Below are positions 44,107-52,976 of a stretch of 64,000 nucleotides of DNA, one piece after another. Numbering within the stretch: the first letter of the stretch is position 1; each line of letters starts with the position of its first letter. A program made the translations under genes and the position numbers. The notes under the pieces are model-generated. The model saw only the letters and a program-made list of their open reading frames with translations. It was not told where the DNA came from and ran no database searches. Source of the DNA: Acidimicrobiales bacterium (GTDB taxonomy: Bacteria; Actinomycetota; Acidimicrobiia; Acidimicrobiales; Poriferisodalaceae); assembly GCA_014239555.1 (NCBI GenBank), contig JAAZYR010000005.1, positions 62,001 through 126,000 on the forward strand, in the 5' to 3' direction.

Positions 44107-45644
44107 GGCTGAGAAGTGGCGTTAGTGTCGGCGAGCATAGCGAGGCCAACTTCTTGTCTGGAAGCGGTCCGGGGATCGAACTCTCCGCGGATAGTTCCTC
44201 CCTCCATAACGAGGAGTCTGTCTGTCAACGTTAAGAGCTCGTCTAAATCTTCGGAAATCATGAGCACTGCGGCTCCGGCGTTGCGTCGCTCAAGTAGTAA
44301 ATCTTGGATGGCTTTAACGCCCTGAACGTCAAGACCGCGAGTGGGCTGAGCGGCTACGACCACTGAAGGCTGGCTATCAAGTTCCCTACCGACCAAAAGA
44401 CGTTGTAGGTTGCCTCCGGAAAGTGCCGCAATTGGCCCATTGAGATCACCTGACCGAACCCCGAAACGCTCCACTAGGCCCTTGCAGTATGACAGCGCCT
44501 TCTCTGCCACAATGAATGGCCCTCGTCGTTGCCGGCGATACACACGCAGAATCGCGTTGTCGGTTATGGAAAGACGTGGAGCGAGACCAACGCCAAGCCG
44601 GTCCTCGGGTATGTAGCAAAGGCCTGACAGAAACCGTTGCTGTGGGCTTGCGGCAGTCACGTCGGCGTCGTTCATAATCAACGAGCCTCTTGTTGACGGT
44701 CTTAAGCCTGCAATCACATCTGCCAATTCGCGTTGACCATTCCCTGCTACGCCGGCGATACCAACGATTTCGCCTGAACTGATTTGGAAACTGACGTCTG
44801 AAAATGCGTCAACACCGCGATCTCCACGGGCGCTGAGTTCCTTTAGCTCCAGTAACGGAACTCCAGGAGTGGCGGCCTCAGGGCGATCGGAGGTCGTTGG
44901 TGAGGCGCCAACCATCAGCCGTGCTAGTTCGGTTGGAGCTGTTGTTGTCATATCCAACGAACTTGCCACTGTCTTGCCCTGTCGCAAGACGGTGGCTTCG
45001 TCACAAATTCCTGACACCTCATGCAGTTTGTGGCTTATGAAAATGATGCAGCGGCCATCGTCTGCCATTCGACGCAAGATCTCACCCAGCTCATCCACCT
45101 CGCCGGGTGTGAGCACGGTGGTCGGTTCATCAAGAATCAGCACCCGTGCGTCGCGCCATAAAACTTTAAGGATTTCGACTTTTTGGCGTTCGCCCATCGA
45201 TAGCTGCCACAACGGTTGTGCTGGGTCCACCCTAAGACCGAATTTGTCGCCCATAGCAGCGACTTCAGCCTCTATTTGGCGAGTTTTAATTACGGAAGGT
45301 GCCGAGCCGAGAACAACGTTTTCCGCTACCGAGAAAGAGGGTATTAGACGGAACTCTTGATGGACCATGCCAATGCCGGCCAATAACGCGTCAGCTGGAT
45401 TTCGGAACTGGCGAGAGCGACCCTGAATTTTGAGCTCGCCACTATCTGGTCGGTATACCCCTGCCAGGATGTTCATCAGAGTTGACTTACCCGCGCCATT
45501 TTCACCCAAAAGAGCGTGGATTGTCCTCGGACGCACGCTCAGTTCGACCCCAGCGTTGGCAACAACTCCCGGGAATGTTTTCCATACTTGAGATAGTTGA
45601 ACCGCAAGCTGTGATTCATCGGTCGGGGATGAGGTTTGTGTCAT
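44103..45644 (-). CDS. ABC transporter ATPase, double-domain, BMP/nucleoside type
   Basis: A 513-residue tandem ATPase of the sugar/nucleoside (YufO/NupO, RbsA-like) type. Domain 1 has Walker A LLGENGAGKSTLMNIL, signature LSMGERQKVEILK and Walker B VLILDEPTTVLTPGEV. Domain 2 has a degenerate Walker A (GIAGVAGNGQREL) and signature ALSGGNLQRLLVGREL. An asymmetric pair is normal for this family. The gene lies 93 bases after the binding-protein gene, across a strong hairpin. Confidence 0.95.
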   Translation of the reverse strand: MTQTSSPTDESQLAVQLSQVWKTFPGVVANAGVELSVRPRTIHALLGENGAGKSTLMNILAGVYRPDSGELKIQGRSRQFRNPADALLAGIGMVHQEFRLIPSFSVAENVVLGSAPSVIKTRQIEAEVAAMGDKFGLRVDPAQPLWQLSMGERQKVEILKVLWRDARVLILDEPTTVLTPGEVDELGEILRRMADDGRCIIFISHKLHEVSGICDEATVLRQGKTVASSLDMTTTAPTELARLMVGASPTTSDRPEAATPGVPLLELKELSARGDRGVDAFSDVSFQISSGEIVGIAGVAGNGQRELADVIAGLRPSTRGSLIMNDADVTAASPQQRFLSGLCYIPEDRLGVGLAPRLSITDNAILRVYRRQRRGPFIVAEKALSYCKGLVERFGVRSGDLNGPIAALSGGNLQRLLVGRELDSQPSVVVAAQPTRGLDVQGVKAIQDLLLERRNAGAAVLMISEDLDELLTLTDRLLVMEGGTIRGEFDPRTASRQEVGLAMLADTNATSQP

Positions 45645-45674
45645 TAACAGAGCAACCTGATTTGTTCGAACGCG

Positions 45675-45715
45675 TTAGCGGCGCCGACGTGGATGATCCC
45701 CGCCGACGCCGCTAA
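45675..45715 (-). other. Intercistronic stem-loop between bmp binding-protein and ATPase genes
   Basis: A 15-base inverted repeat (45675-45689 with 45701-45715) around an 11-base loop. Two of the 15 positions mismatch on the plus strand but become G-U wobble pairs on the minus-strand RNA, so the stem is continuous on the transcribed strand only. There is no U-run. Such hairpins between a binding-protein gene and its transporter genes usually protect the upstream message or reduce read-through, giving more binding protein than ATPase. Confidence 0.7.
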
Positions 45716-45737
45716 GTACTGTTGCCAGCTGATTGTC

Positions 45738-46817
45738 TCAGCCAGTGGAACCGATCACACCTTCAACGAAGAACATCATGCCGAGCATGGCTCCGTCGTC
45801 CATGACTTCTCCAGCACCAAGGACCTGATTACCATCTTGGTCGTTGATCGGACCGGTGAACGGGTGAAGGTCGCCTGAAATGATCGCTGCCTTCGCTTCC
45901 ATGACCATGTCAACGACAGACTGGTCAACGTCGCTTGCTATGGGTGCAAGATCGACTATCCCATCCGCCATCGACCCCCAGTAAGCGGTAGGTGAGTAGT
46001 TACCAGCCTTAGCGTCCTCAATAATTTCGACGTACCGAGGGCCCCAGTTCCAGACGGGGGCTGTCAGGAATGCGTTTGGTGCAAAAGCCCGCATGTCAGA
46101 GTTATATGAAACCCATCTTGCCCCTGCTGCTTCAGCTTTTTCGCCCGCAGCTGTTGAATCCTGGTGCATTGCTATGACGTCCGCTCCCTTGTCAAGCACA
46201 GCCTGAGCTGAGTCGCCTTCAACGGCGGGGTCGAACCAAGTGCTAGTCCAAATGACTTCGACCTGAGCACTCGGGTTCGTCTCTTGTACGCCAAGGGTGA
46301 ATGCATTGATTCCTCTAATGACCTCTGGAATTGGGAAAGCAGCTACGTAACCGATCAGGTTCGACTTCGTCGCCGCTCCAGCGACCATGCCCGAAAGGTA
46401 ACGAGGCTCGTACATCCTTCCGAAGGTGTTACCGAAGTTGGTGTCGTTATTCTTGTAACCAGAGACATGTTCAAAGACCACGTCCGGGTACTCATCAGCG
46501 AGCGCCAACATGTCATCCATGTAGCCAAATGAGGTACCGATGATTACGTTGAATCCTTGGTCAATGAAGTCGCGGACGTAATTGGCAAAATCCGCTGTTC
46601 CCTCTGGAACAGCCTCTACGTAAGCCGTCTCAACGCCAGTCTCTTCCGCCGCGTACTGGCGACCTTCATCGTGTGCATAAGTCCAACCAGCATCACCGAC
46701 TGGTCCGACGTACACAAACGCCGCTTTCGTGTCTGCTCCGTCGTCTGATCCGCATCCTGTGAGTGCAAAACCCAGCCCGACACAGACTGCCACCAACGCT
46801 GCAATTCTGCTCCGCAT
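45738..46817 (-). CDS. BMP family substrate-binding lipoprotein of a nucleoside ABC importer
   Basis: A 359-residue lipoprotein. The signal peptide ends in the lipobox ALTGCGS (lipidated Cys near residue 22). The mature domain has AAFVYVGPVGDAGWTYAHDEG, GFNVIIGTSFGYMDDMLALADEYPDVVFEHVSGY and TNFGNTFGRMYEPRYLSGMVAG, matching BmpA/PnrA/Med proteins that bind purine nucleosides or related bases. It is the first gene of the transporter operon, followed by a hairpin and the ATPase. The purine-catabolic genes beside it support a purine or purine nucleoside as substrate. Confidence 0.93.
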   Translation of the reverse strand: MRSRIAALVAVCVGLGFALTGCGSDDGADTKAAFVYVGPVGDAGWTYAHDEGRQYAAEETGVETAYVEAVPEGTADFANYVRDFIDQGFNVIIGTSFGYMDDMLALADEYPDVVFEHVSGYKNNDTNFGNTFGRMYEPRYLSGMVAGAATKSNLIGYVAAFPIPEVIRGINAFTLGVQETNPSAQVEVIWTSTWFDPAVEGDSAQAVLDKGADVIAMHQDSTAAGEKAEAAGARWVSYNSDMRAFAPNAFLTAPVWNWGPRYVEIIEDAKAGNYSPTAYWGSMADGIVDLAPIASDVDQSVVDMVMEAKAAIISGDLHPFTGPINDQDGNQVLGAGEVMDDGAMLGMMFFVEGVIGSTG

Positions 46818-46859
46818 TTCTACCGCCCTATCTATGGTTCAACATCGAACCCTGGCATC

Positions 46860-47069
46860 ATGCCACACCCTGACATCCAAAAGAACCCTTCCTCGCCAGC
46901 ATCTAACCCGCTCGATACGGGCCGTGTGCAAGTCCACCGACAAGTCGAAGGTATTGAGCTCTACCAAGCCGACTCAAAAATTGACGTGGATCTTTTAGAC
47001 CGAGTTCATTGGAACACAAAGGCCTCTCTCAATACTGATGAGGAGCCCAATGGTTCCATCTGCTGGTAA
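46860..47069 (+). CDS. Possible small hypothetical protein in an otherwise empty 319-base gap
   Basis: The stretch 46818-47136 between the binding-protein gene and the F420-type gene contains one open frame of 69 codons. Its product is hydrophilic (LDTGRVQVHRQVEGIELYQA is its middle) and reads like plausible protein, but there is no ribosome site and no family that I recognise. It could equally be promoter or leader sequence for the divergent transporter operon. No other element is apparent in the gap. Confidence 0.25.
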   Translation: MPHPDIQKNPSSPASNPLDTGRVQVHRQVEGIELYQADSKIDVDLLDRVHWNTKASLNTDEEPNGSICW

Positions 47070-47136
47070 GAACGGACGTGTCGCGACAACTTGGACGTTC
47101 CAGCTAAACCTCGTTGCAGTTCAGTATCGAGTGGGG

Positions 47137-48195
47137 CTAGGCGTTCCCATCCCACCCAGCGAACGCATCGATCGTCGCACGCACATCGCCTAGGGGGTAC
47201 AACACTGGGGAGGTGCAACCATTGGCGATGTAGCCAGCTACCGCTTCACGGGCGTCGGCGGGGGTTCCTGACGCGGTAAGCATTTGGACTATCTCGTCAG
47301 GCACCAATTTCGCAGCAGCTTCCACCTGCTCATGAGTAGCTGGCCAAGTCAGAATTTGGCCTACTGCTTCGAGCAGCGATTTCGGGACCCCTGAGGCCTC
47401 CATGATGTGGGGTTGCTGTCCCAGGTACTGCGCGACCATATTTCTCGCCATCTCCAAAGCCACCTTCCGATCTTCATGGACCGAACAAACAACCAACTGG
47501 GGACGGTCGATCTGATCGACGGAGCGCCCACTTTTCTCTGCTCCTCGTTGCAAGGCTTCCATTGCTCGGGCGTTGTAGTCAGGCGAAACCAAGTAATTTA
47601 GTACGACGCCGTCTGCTATCTCACCTGTCAACTCCATCATTTTCATTCCCGTCGCGCCGATGTAGATAGGTACGTTTTTGGGCCGACGTTCTTGATAGAC
47701 GTAATCCAATTCGACGCCGTCGAGTTGTACGAATTCCCCTGCAAAGGTCACGGTTTCGTTGGCCAAGAGGGCGCGGACTACCTCAACAACCTCACGCATC
47801 ACCTTTAATGGGCGTTGGCGTGAAATTCCAACCTTGGCGGCCAGAGGATCCCACCAGGCACCCAAACCGCACAAGATCCGGTTCGGGGCTAAATCATCGA
47901 GCGTGGCAAACATCGACGCCAACCGGGCTGGGTTACGAGTCCAAACATCAATGACCCCTGACCCAATCTTGATTCGCTTAGTTGTTGCGGCAAACGCAGC
48001 CATCGGCACAGACGCCTCACGCACCAACCGGGAGTCGGCCTGCCAAACGGCATCAAATCCGAGATTTTCTGCGTATTGCGCAAATTCGATTGCCTCAGTA
48101 ATCGGATGGGCATCTTGAAGGTACAGAGCGGGGCGAGTCACGAAATCTCCGACGAGGTAGCGGTCAACGAACACTAACGAAGTATCCGCGTACAC
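47137..48195 (-). CDS. LLM-class F420-dependent oxidoreductase
   Basis: A 352-residue luciferase-like TIM-barrel enzyme. Segments are [27 protein letters not shown]-like start, [45 protein letters not shown] and [26 protein letters not shown], as in F420-dependent methylene-tetrahydromethanopterin-reductase-like proteins. GTG starts at 48195 and 48174 are both possible. It stands between the transporter and the purine-type operon, divergent from the latter by 43 bases, so it may share its control. No role in purine breakdown is known. Confidence 0.88.
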   Translation of the reverse strand: MYADTSLVFVDRYLVGDFVTRPALYLQDAHPITEAIEFAQYAENLGFDAVWQADSRLVREASVPMAAFAATTKRIKIGSGVIDVWTRNPARLASMFATLDDLAPNRILCGLGAWWDPLAAKVGISRQRPLKVMREVVEVVRALLANETVTFAGEFVQLDGVELDYVYQERRPKNVPIYIGATGMKMMELTGEIADGVVLNYLVSPDYNARAMEALQRGAEKSGRSVDQIDRPQLVVCSVHEDRKVALEMARNMVAQYLGQQPHIMEASGVPKSLLEAVGQILTWPATHEQVEAAAKLVPDEIVQMLTASGTPADAREAVAGYIANGCTSPVLYPLGDVRATIDAFAGWDGNA

Positions 48196-48223
48196 GAATA
48201 ATTAGCCATTTGGTGTCCTAATA

Positions 48224-48238
48224 AGGTTCAATGAACCT
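48224..48238. promoter_or_regulatory. Palindrome abutting the start of the purine-type operon
   Basis: AGGTTCA-A-TGAACCT is a perfect seven-base inverted repeat with one central base, ending immediately before the ATG at 48239. It lies in the 43-base divergent gap and could be the operator for both genes. It leaves no room for a normal ribosome site other than AAGG inside it. Confidence 0.45.
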
Positions 48239-49492
48239 ATGGCTTTGCCGCACGGCTCATCGGTTTCGATCAACGGAGCGAGACTCGTTGACAGAATCAA
48301 TGAACTCGCCGAAATCGGCGCTATCGAGGGAACCCGGGGTTGTTCCCGGCTCGCCTTTAGCGACGCCGACCGTGAAGGCCGCGACCTAGTGGTTACTTGG
48401 ATGCGCGATCTCGGTCTCACAGTAACAATTGATGCTGTAGGGAATGTTGTTGCATCCACCAGTAGCGACGGTGCCGCTGGCGCAGTGATGACTGGGTCGC
48501 ACATAGACACGGTAGGAACCGGAGGCCGATACGACGGCAACTTAGGCGTTTTAGCGGGCCTAGAAGTCATCGAAGCGACCCTCGCAGCCGGTATTGATCT
48601 GCAACGTCCCCTGGCAGTCGCGTTCTTTTCCAATGAAGAGGGGTCTCGCTACCCACCCGACATGATGGGAAGCCTCGCCTACGTGGGCGGCATGAGCGTC
48701 GAATCAGTGCTGGAAGTCGAAGGGGCCGACGGAACTGTGGTCGGCGGAGAACTAGAACGCATCGGTTATCGAGGCCCAGCACCATGCCCCGGGGCAGTAC
48801 CCCATGCCTACGTGGAGTTGCATATCGAGCAAGGACCAGTATTGGACCGAGCCGACCTGTCAATCGGTGTGGTTGAAAGCGTTCAAGGTATTTCGTGGAC
48901 TGAATTACTTATTACCGGTCAATCAAACCACGCAGGGACAACACCGATGACGCTTCGTCGCGATCCGATGGCGGTAGCAGCCGCTGTCGCCGTAGCAGCA
49001 CGCGATCTCGCTCTTGACCTCGGAGGAAGTCAAGTCGCGACTGTGGGGTCACTGACCCTTCATCCAAACCTTGTGAACGTCGTCCCAGCACACGTAACTA
49101 TGACCATCGACCTACGAAACACCGACGAAGAGACTCTCCAGTTCGCCGAAAGCGATTTGAAGAAACGAACAGCGCAGCTAGCAAAAGCTGAAGGTGTCGA
49201 GGTAACGAGCCGCACTCTCGCGCGCTTCGAACCTGTGGAGTTTGACAGCAGAGTCGTGGATCAAATCGAGCAGTTAGCGACAACGCGCGGTCTATCCACA
49301 AAGCGCATGCCCTCTGGGGCTGGACATGACGCGCAGATGCTGGCCAGAATCTGCCCAACTGGCATGATTTTTGTTCCGAGCGTTGATGGGGTCAGCCACA
49401 ATCCAGCTGAATACACCGACGAGCAAGATTTGATAATCGGAACCCAATTGCTGGCAGACAGTTTGCTTGCGTTAACGGAGGTGACTTGGTGA
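48239..49492 (+). CDS. M20-family amidohydrolase (allantoate/N-carbamoyl-amino-acid hydrolase, AllC/HyuC type)
   Basis: A 417-residue binuclear-metal hydrolase. Metal ligands are visible in VMTGSHIDTVGTGGRYDGNLGVLAG (His, Asp), SNEEGSRYPPDMMGS (Glu), YVELHIEQGPVL (His) and PSGAGHDAQMLARI (His); QSNHAGTTPMTLRRDP is the lid-domain segment. These match allantoate amidohydrolase, L-carbamoylase and beta-ureidopropionase. In a purine context ureide or carbamoyl-amino-acid hydrolysis releasing CO2 and ammonia is likely; YgeY of the E. coli cluster is another M20 member. The stop overlaps the next GTG as GTGA. Confidence 0.92.
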   Translation: MALPHGSSVSINGARLVDRINELAEIGAIEGTRGCSRLAFSDADREGRDLVVTWMRDLGLTVTIDAVGNVVASTSSDGAAGAVMTGSHIDTVGTGGRYDGNLGVLAGLEVIEATLAAGIDLQRPLAVAFFSNEEGSRYPPDMMGSLAYVGGMSVESVLEVEGADGTVVGGELERIGYRGPAPCPGAVPHAYVELHIEQGPVLDRADLSIGVVESVQGISWTELLITGQSNHAGTTPMTLRRDPMAVAAAVAVAARDLALDLGGSQVATVGSLTLHPNLVNVVPAHVTMTIDLRNTDEETLQFAESDLKKRTAQLAKAEGVEVTSRTLARFEPVEFDSRVVDQIEQLATTRGLSTKRMPSGAGHDAQMLARICPTGMIFVPSVDGVSHNPAEYTDEQDLIIGTQLLADSLLALTEVTW

Positions 49493-50406
49493 GATCACTG
49501 CGGGTTGGGGCAGCACAGCTTGGTCCGATAACAAGAGATGCCAGTCGAGGCGAGGTAATCGACCGACTCGTTACTCTGATGCGGCGGGGTAGCGACGCCG
49601 GGGCCCAGTTAATCGTCTTCCCGGAGCTGGCACTCACCACGTTTTTCCCTCGGTGGTATTTAGACGACGTCCCCGAAGAACTCGACTCTTACTACGAAAC
49701 TGAAATGCCGGGACCTCAAACTCAACGGCTGTTTGATGAGGCAAAGTCCCTCGGGGTTGGCTTTTATCTCGGTTACGCCGAATTGACCCCCGAAGGGAAG
49801 CGTTACAACAGTTCAGTTCTGGTTGAGCGAGATGGGTCGATAGTTGGCCGGTACCGCAAGGTTCACCTGCCTGGGCACGAAGAACACGAACCAGATCGAC
49901 CATTTCAGCATCTGGAACGAAGATATTTCGAAGAGGGCCCAGATGGGTTTGGCGTCTGGGCAGCGTTCGACGGGGTCATGGGAATGGCCCTTTGTAATGA
50001 CCGCCGTTGGCCCGAAACGTACCGGGTGATGGCCCTCCAACGCGTTGAAATGGTCCTTATTGGCTACAACACCCCATTGCATTACGCACCGGATCCGTCG
50101 CAGAATCCTCTGCAGTCATTTCACAACCGTCTCGTCATGCAAGCAGGCGCGTATCAAAACGGAACCTGGGTCGTTGGAGTTGCTAAAGGTGGTCTTGAGG
50201 AGGGAGTGGAGTCTTTAGCGCAATCAATGATTATCGCACCATCCGGCCAAATTATTGCCGAAGCTGTAACCACCGACGACGAGCTTCTGGTAGCTGACTG
50301 TGATCTCGACTGGTGTAAGCACTACAAAGAGACGCTTTTTGATTTTGATCGTTACCGCCGCCCCGAGATGTACGAACTGATTACGCAACCGAAAAGCGAA
50401 CAATGA
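49489..50406 (+). CDS. N-carbamoyl-D-amino-acid hydrolase-like nitrilase
   Basis: A 305-residue carbon-nitrogen hydrolase. The triad is Glu in LIVFPELALTTFFPRW, Lys in YRKVHLPGHEEHEPDR and Cys in MGMALCNDRRWPETYRV. The PGHEEHEP loop and the CNDRRWPETYRVM segment are close to those of D-carbamoylases, which release D-amino acid, CO2 and ammonia. I use the GTG at 49489, which overlaps the previous stop. Next to an M20 carbamoyl hydrolase it suggests two ureido-compound hydrolases in one pathway. No hydantoinase is present in the window. Confidence 0.92.
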   Translation: MRSLRVGAAQLGPITRDASRGEVIDRLVTLMRRGSDAGAQLIVFPELALTTFFPRWYLDDVPEELDSYYETEMPGPQTQRLFDEAKSLGVGFYLGYAELTPEGKRYNSSVLVERDGSIVGRYRKVHLPGHEEHEPDRPFQHLERRYFEEGPDGFGVWAAFDGVMGMALCNDRRWPETYRVMALQRVEMVLIGYNTPLHYAPDPSQNPLQSFHNRLVMQAGAYQNGTWVVGVAKGGLEEGVESLAQSMIIAPSGQIIAEAVTTDDELLVADCDLDWCKHYKETLFDFDRYRRPEMYELITQPKSEQ

Positions 50407-52976
50407 CATCTTTTCAGTTAAATGGCCAAGCGGTCACTGTTTCGAACAGCCATGAACATCTGCTCGCCGCGTTACGAGATGAACTTGGTGTCATCTCACC
50501 CAAAGATGGTTGCGCTCCCTCAGGACAATGCGGGTGTTGCACGGTACTTGTCGGAGACAAGGCCCGGGTGGCATGCCAAACATCTCTTGAGCGTGTAACA
50601 GGTGAAGAAGTGACCACTCTCGAAGGGTTCGACGACGCGGAACTACGACGTTACTGCGAGGCTTTCGCCGTCCATGGAGCATTGCAATGCGGCTTTTGCA
50701 TTCCGGGGATCGTTGTCAGAGCAAAGGCCCTGATAGACAAGAAAGGTCCGGCCCTGACTCGTGACGAAACAGCGCGTCACCTGGGGGCCCACCTGTGTCG
50801 ATGCACCGGGTACATAAAAATTCTTGACGCCATTCAAGACTTGGCGACAGGAACGGAGTTCGTACCAAACGCTCCTAAAGGAGTTGGTTCACGAGGGATT
50901 AAATACGAGGCGGAGGCCTTAGCTGCTGGCGTCAGGCCGTTTATCGATGACATGAATGTGGATGGGCTGCTTCACGGAGCACTCAAGCTCAGCGACCATG
51001 CAAGAGCAGATGTGGTGACAATTGATGCCAGCGCTGCACTGAACGTCGAAGGCGTCGTAGCAGTGTTTACAGCCGCAGATATCCCCGGTGAACTGCGAGT
51101 CGGTCTGATTCACAAAGACTGGCCAGTCATGATTCCTGAAGGAGGTCGGACCTCGTATCTCGGAGATGTCCTGGCGGTAGTAGTGGCGCAGGACCGAGTC
51201 ACGGCCATTCGAGCTGCTGACTTGTTACACGTCGAATATCGAGTCCACAAACCCAAGACCGACCCAATTCGCGTTGTGGTTGACGAGGAAGACGCTGTCT
51301 GGGGCCTTACCGGAAATGTTCTATCAACATCCTCGTACCAGAGAGGTGCGGTTGATGCAGCCATCGAAGCTTCGGCACATGTGGTCAAGGAAACGTTTCA
51401 GACTCAACGAGTCGAACATGCCTTTCTTGAACCTGAATCAACTCTCGCGGTCCCTACCGATGATGGTCTTTATGTCTACACAGGAGGTCAAGGAATTTGG
51501 GACGATCGCAATGACATAGCGCGTGTTCTCGGGGTCGAGCCCCGTGTTATCACCACGGAATTGGTGAGCAATGGCGGGGCTTTCGGCGGAAAAGAAGACA
51601 TGTCCAACCAAGTTCACACAGCCTTGTCTGCTTGGCTTTTGAGTCGGCCCGTGCAGATCACTCTTTCTCGAGAACAATCGTTGTTAATGCATCCAAAGCG
51701 ACATCCGATTCGCATGACCTATGAAGCCGGATGCGACTCATATGGCAAGTTGACTGCTGCCCGGGTGCGGATGCTTGGAGACTCGGGGCCATACGCGTCT
51801 GTGGGTATGAAGGTCTTGGAACGCGCTGCTGGCCATGCGACAGGGCCCTACGTCCTTGCAGCCTTAGATGTCGAAGCCGTAGCGGTACGAACAAACAACC
51901 CGGTGTGCGGAGCATTCCGAGGGTTTGGCGCCAACCAGGCACAGTTCGCGATGGAAGGAATAATGGACCGCCTAGCCGAAAAGGTCGGCATCACCGGATG
52001 GGAAATCAGATCTCTCAACGTCGTAAATCCAGGAGATGTTTGGGGTCCAGGCCAAATCATGGATGATGGTTGCCTCGGCGCACGGGCATGTCTCGACGCT
52101 GTCAAAGAATCCTATGACGCCGCTGTGCAGTCAGGACTGCCGGTAGGAGTCGGCCTTGGATTGAAGAACTCGGGGCTCGGAAACGGCTTCGACGAGCTTG
52201 CTAAGGCGGTAGTGCGATTCCGCGAAGACGGATTTGTCGAAGTTCGGCACTGCTGGACTGAAATGGGTCAAGGTGTCCACAACGTTGCCCTCCAAGTCGC
52301 TGTCGAAGAGTTAGGAGTCGGGGCAGAGCAAATCGTAGTTATCGTCGACTCGACCCGAGAATTAGGAGCCGGTCAGACTACGGGAAGCCGAGGAACGCTC
52401 ATGGGCGCAGGAGCAGTCCAAGACGCGTGTCGTATCGCACTCCTCGATGATTGCCAAGTCGGTATCGATTATGAGGGAAGTTATCGAGTGAATTGGACCA
52501 ATTCCCTCAGCGAAGATCTCGAACACCCCGTCATTCATTCGACCTTTGGGTATGCCGCTCAACTTGTGATTCTCGATCCAGACAGTGGCGACGTACAGCG
52601 AGTCGTCGCAGCTCACGATGTAGGTCGAGCCGTCAACCCGTTGTTGTGCGAAGGGCAGATCGAGGGGGCGGTGCACATGGGTCTGGGGTACGCGCTTCTC
52701 GAAGGATTCCCAGCAGACTCCTCAGGTCGTCCGACAAACACAACCCTTCGCAGCCTGAACATCATCCGACCAAAAGACATGCCGCCCGTTGAAGTAATCA
52801 TTGTTGAATCCCCTCAACCAGGCGCACCATACGGAATCAAGGGAGTCGGCGAAATTGGTCTCGTCCCAACCGCTGGAGCAGTAGCAGCTGCTGTTCGAGC
52901 GAACGGAGAACCATGGCCCACAGAACTACCGATCCGGAATCTAGCTAACCGCGAACGAGCTGACGCGTGGACTTGA
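50403..52976 (+). CDS. Fused 2Fe-2S/molybdopterin hydroxylase, XdhD or selenium-dependent xanthine-dehydrogenase type
   Basis: An 857-residue fusion. Residues 1-155 are the 2Fe-2S part: C-x5-C-x2-C in GCAPSGQCGCCTVL, then LQCGFCIPGI and HLCRCTGYIKI. Residues about 170-857 are the Mo-cofactor subunit with GGAFGGKEDMS (about 390), CGAFRGFGANQAQF (about 502) and the catalytic Glu in IKGVGEIGLVP (Glu 817). There is no FAD domain. This order and length fit E. coli XdhD and the Se-dependent XDH family, in which a labile selenium ligand replaces the Mo sulfido group. Starts with an ATGA overlap. A purine hydroxylase role is inferred from family and from the SsnA-like gene that follows. Confidence 0.93.
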   Translation: MTSFQLNGQAVTVSNSHEHLLAALRDELGVISPKDGCAPSGQCGCCTVLVGDKARVACQTSLERVTGEEVTTLEGFDDAELRRYCEAFAVHGALQCGFCIPGIVVRAKALIDKKGPALTRDETARHLGAHLCRCTGYIKILDAIQDLATGTEFVPNAPKGVGSRGIKYEAEALAAGVRPFIDDMNVDGLLHGALKLSDHARADVVTIDASAALNVEGVVAVFTAADIPGELRVGLIHKDWPVMIPEGGRTSYLGDVLAVVVAQDRVTAIRAADLLHVEYRVHKPKTDPIRVVVDEEDAVWGLTGNVLSTSSYQRGAVDAAIEASAHVVKETFQTQRVEHAFLEPESTLAVPTDDGLYVYTGGQGIWDDRNDIARVLGVEPRVITTELVSNGGAFGGKEDMSNQVHTALSAWLLSRPVQITLSREQSLLMHPKRHPIRMTYEAGCDSYGKLTAARVRMLGDSGPYASVGMKVLERAAGHATGPYVLAALDVEAVAVRTNNPVCGAFRGFGANQAQFAMEGIMDRLAEKVGITGWEIRSLNVVNPGDVWGPGQIMDDGCLGARACLDAVKESYDAAVQSGLPVGVGLGLKNSGLGNGFDELAKAVVRFREDGFVEVRHCWTEMGQGVHNVALQVAVEELGVGAEQIVVIVDSTRELGAGQTTGSRGTLMGAGAVQDACRIALLDDCQVGIDYEGSYRVNWTNSLSEDLEHPVIHSTFGYAAQLVILDPDSGDVQRVVAAHDVGRAVNPLLCEGQIEGAVHMGLGYALLEGFPADSSGRPTNTTLRSLNIIRPKDMPPVEVIIVESPQPGAPYGIKGVGEIGLVPTAGAVAAAVRANGEPWPTELPIRNLANRERADAWT

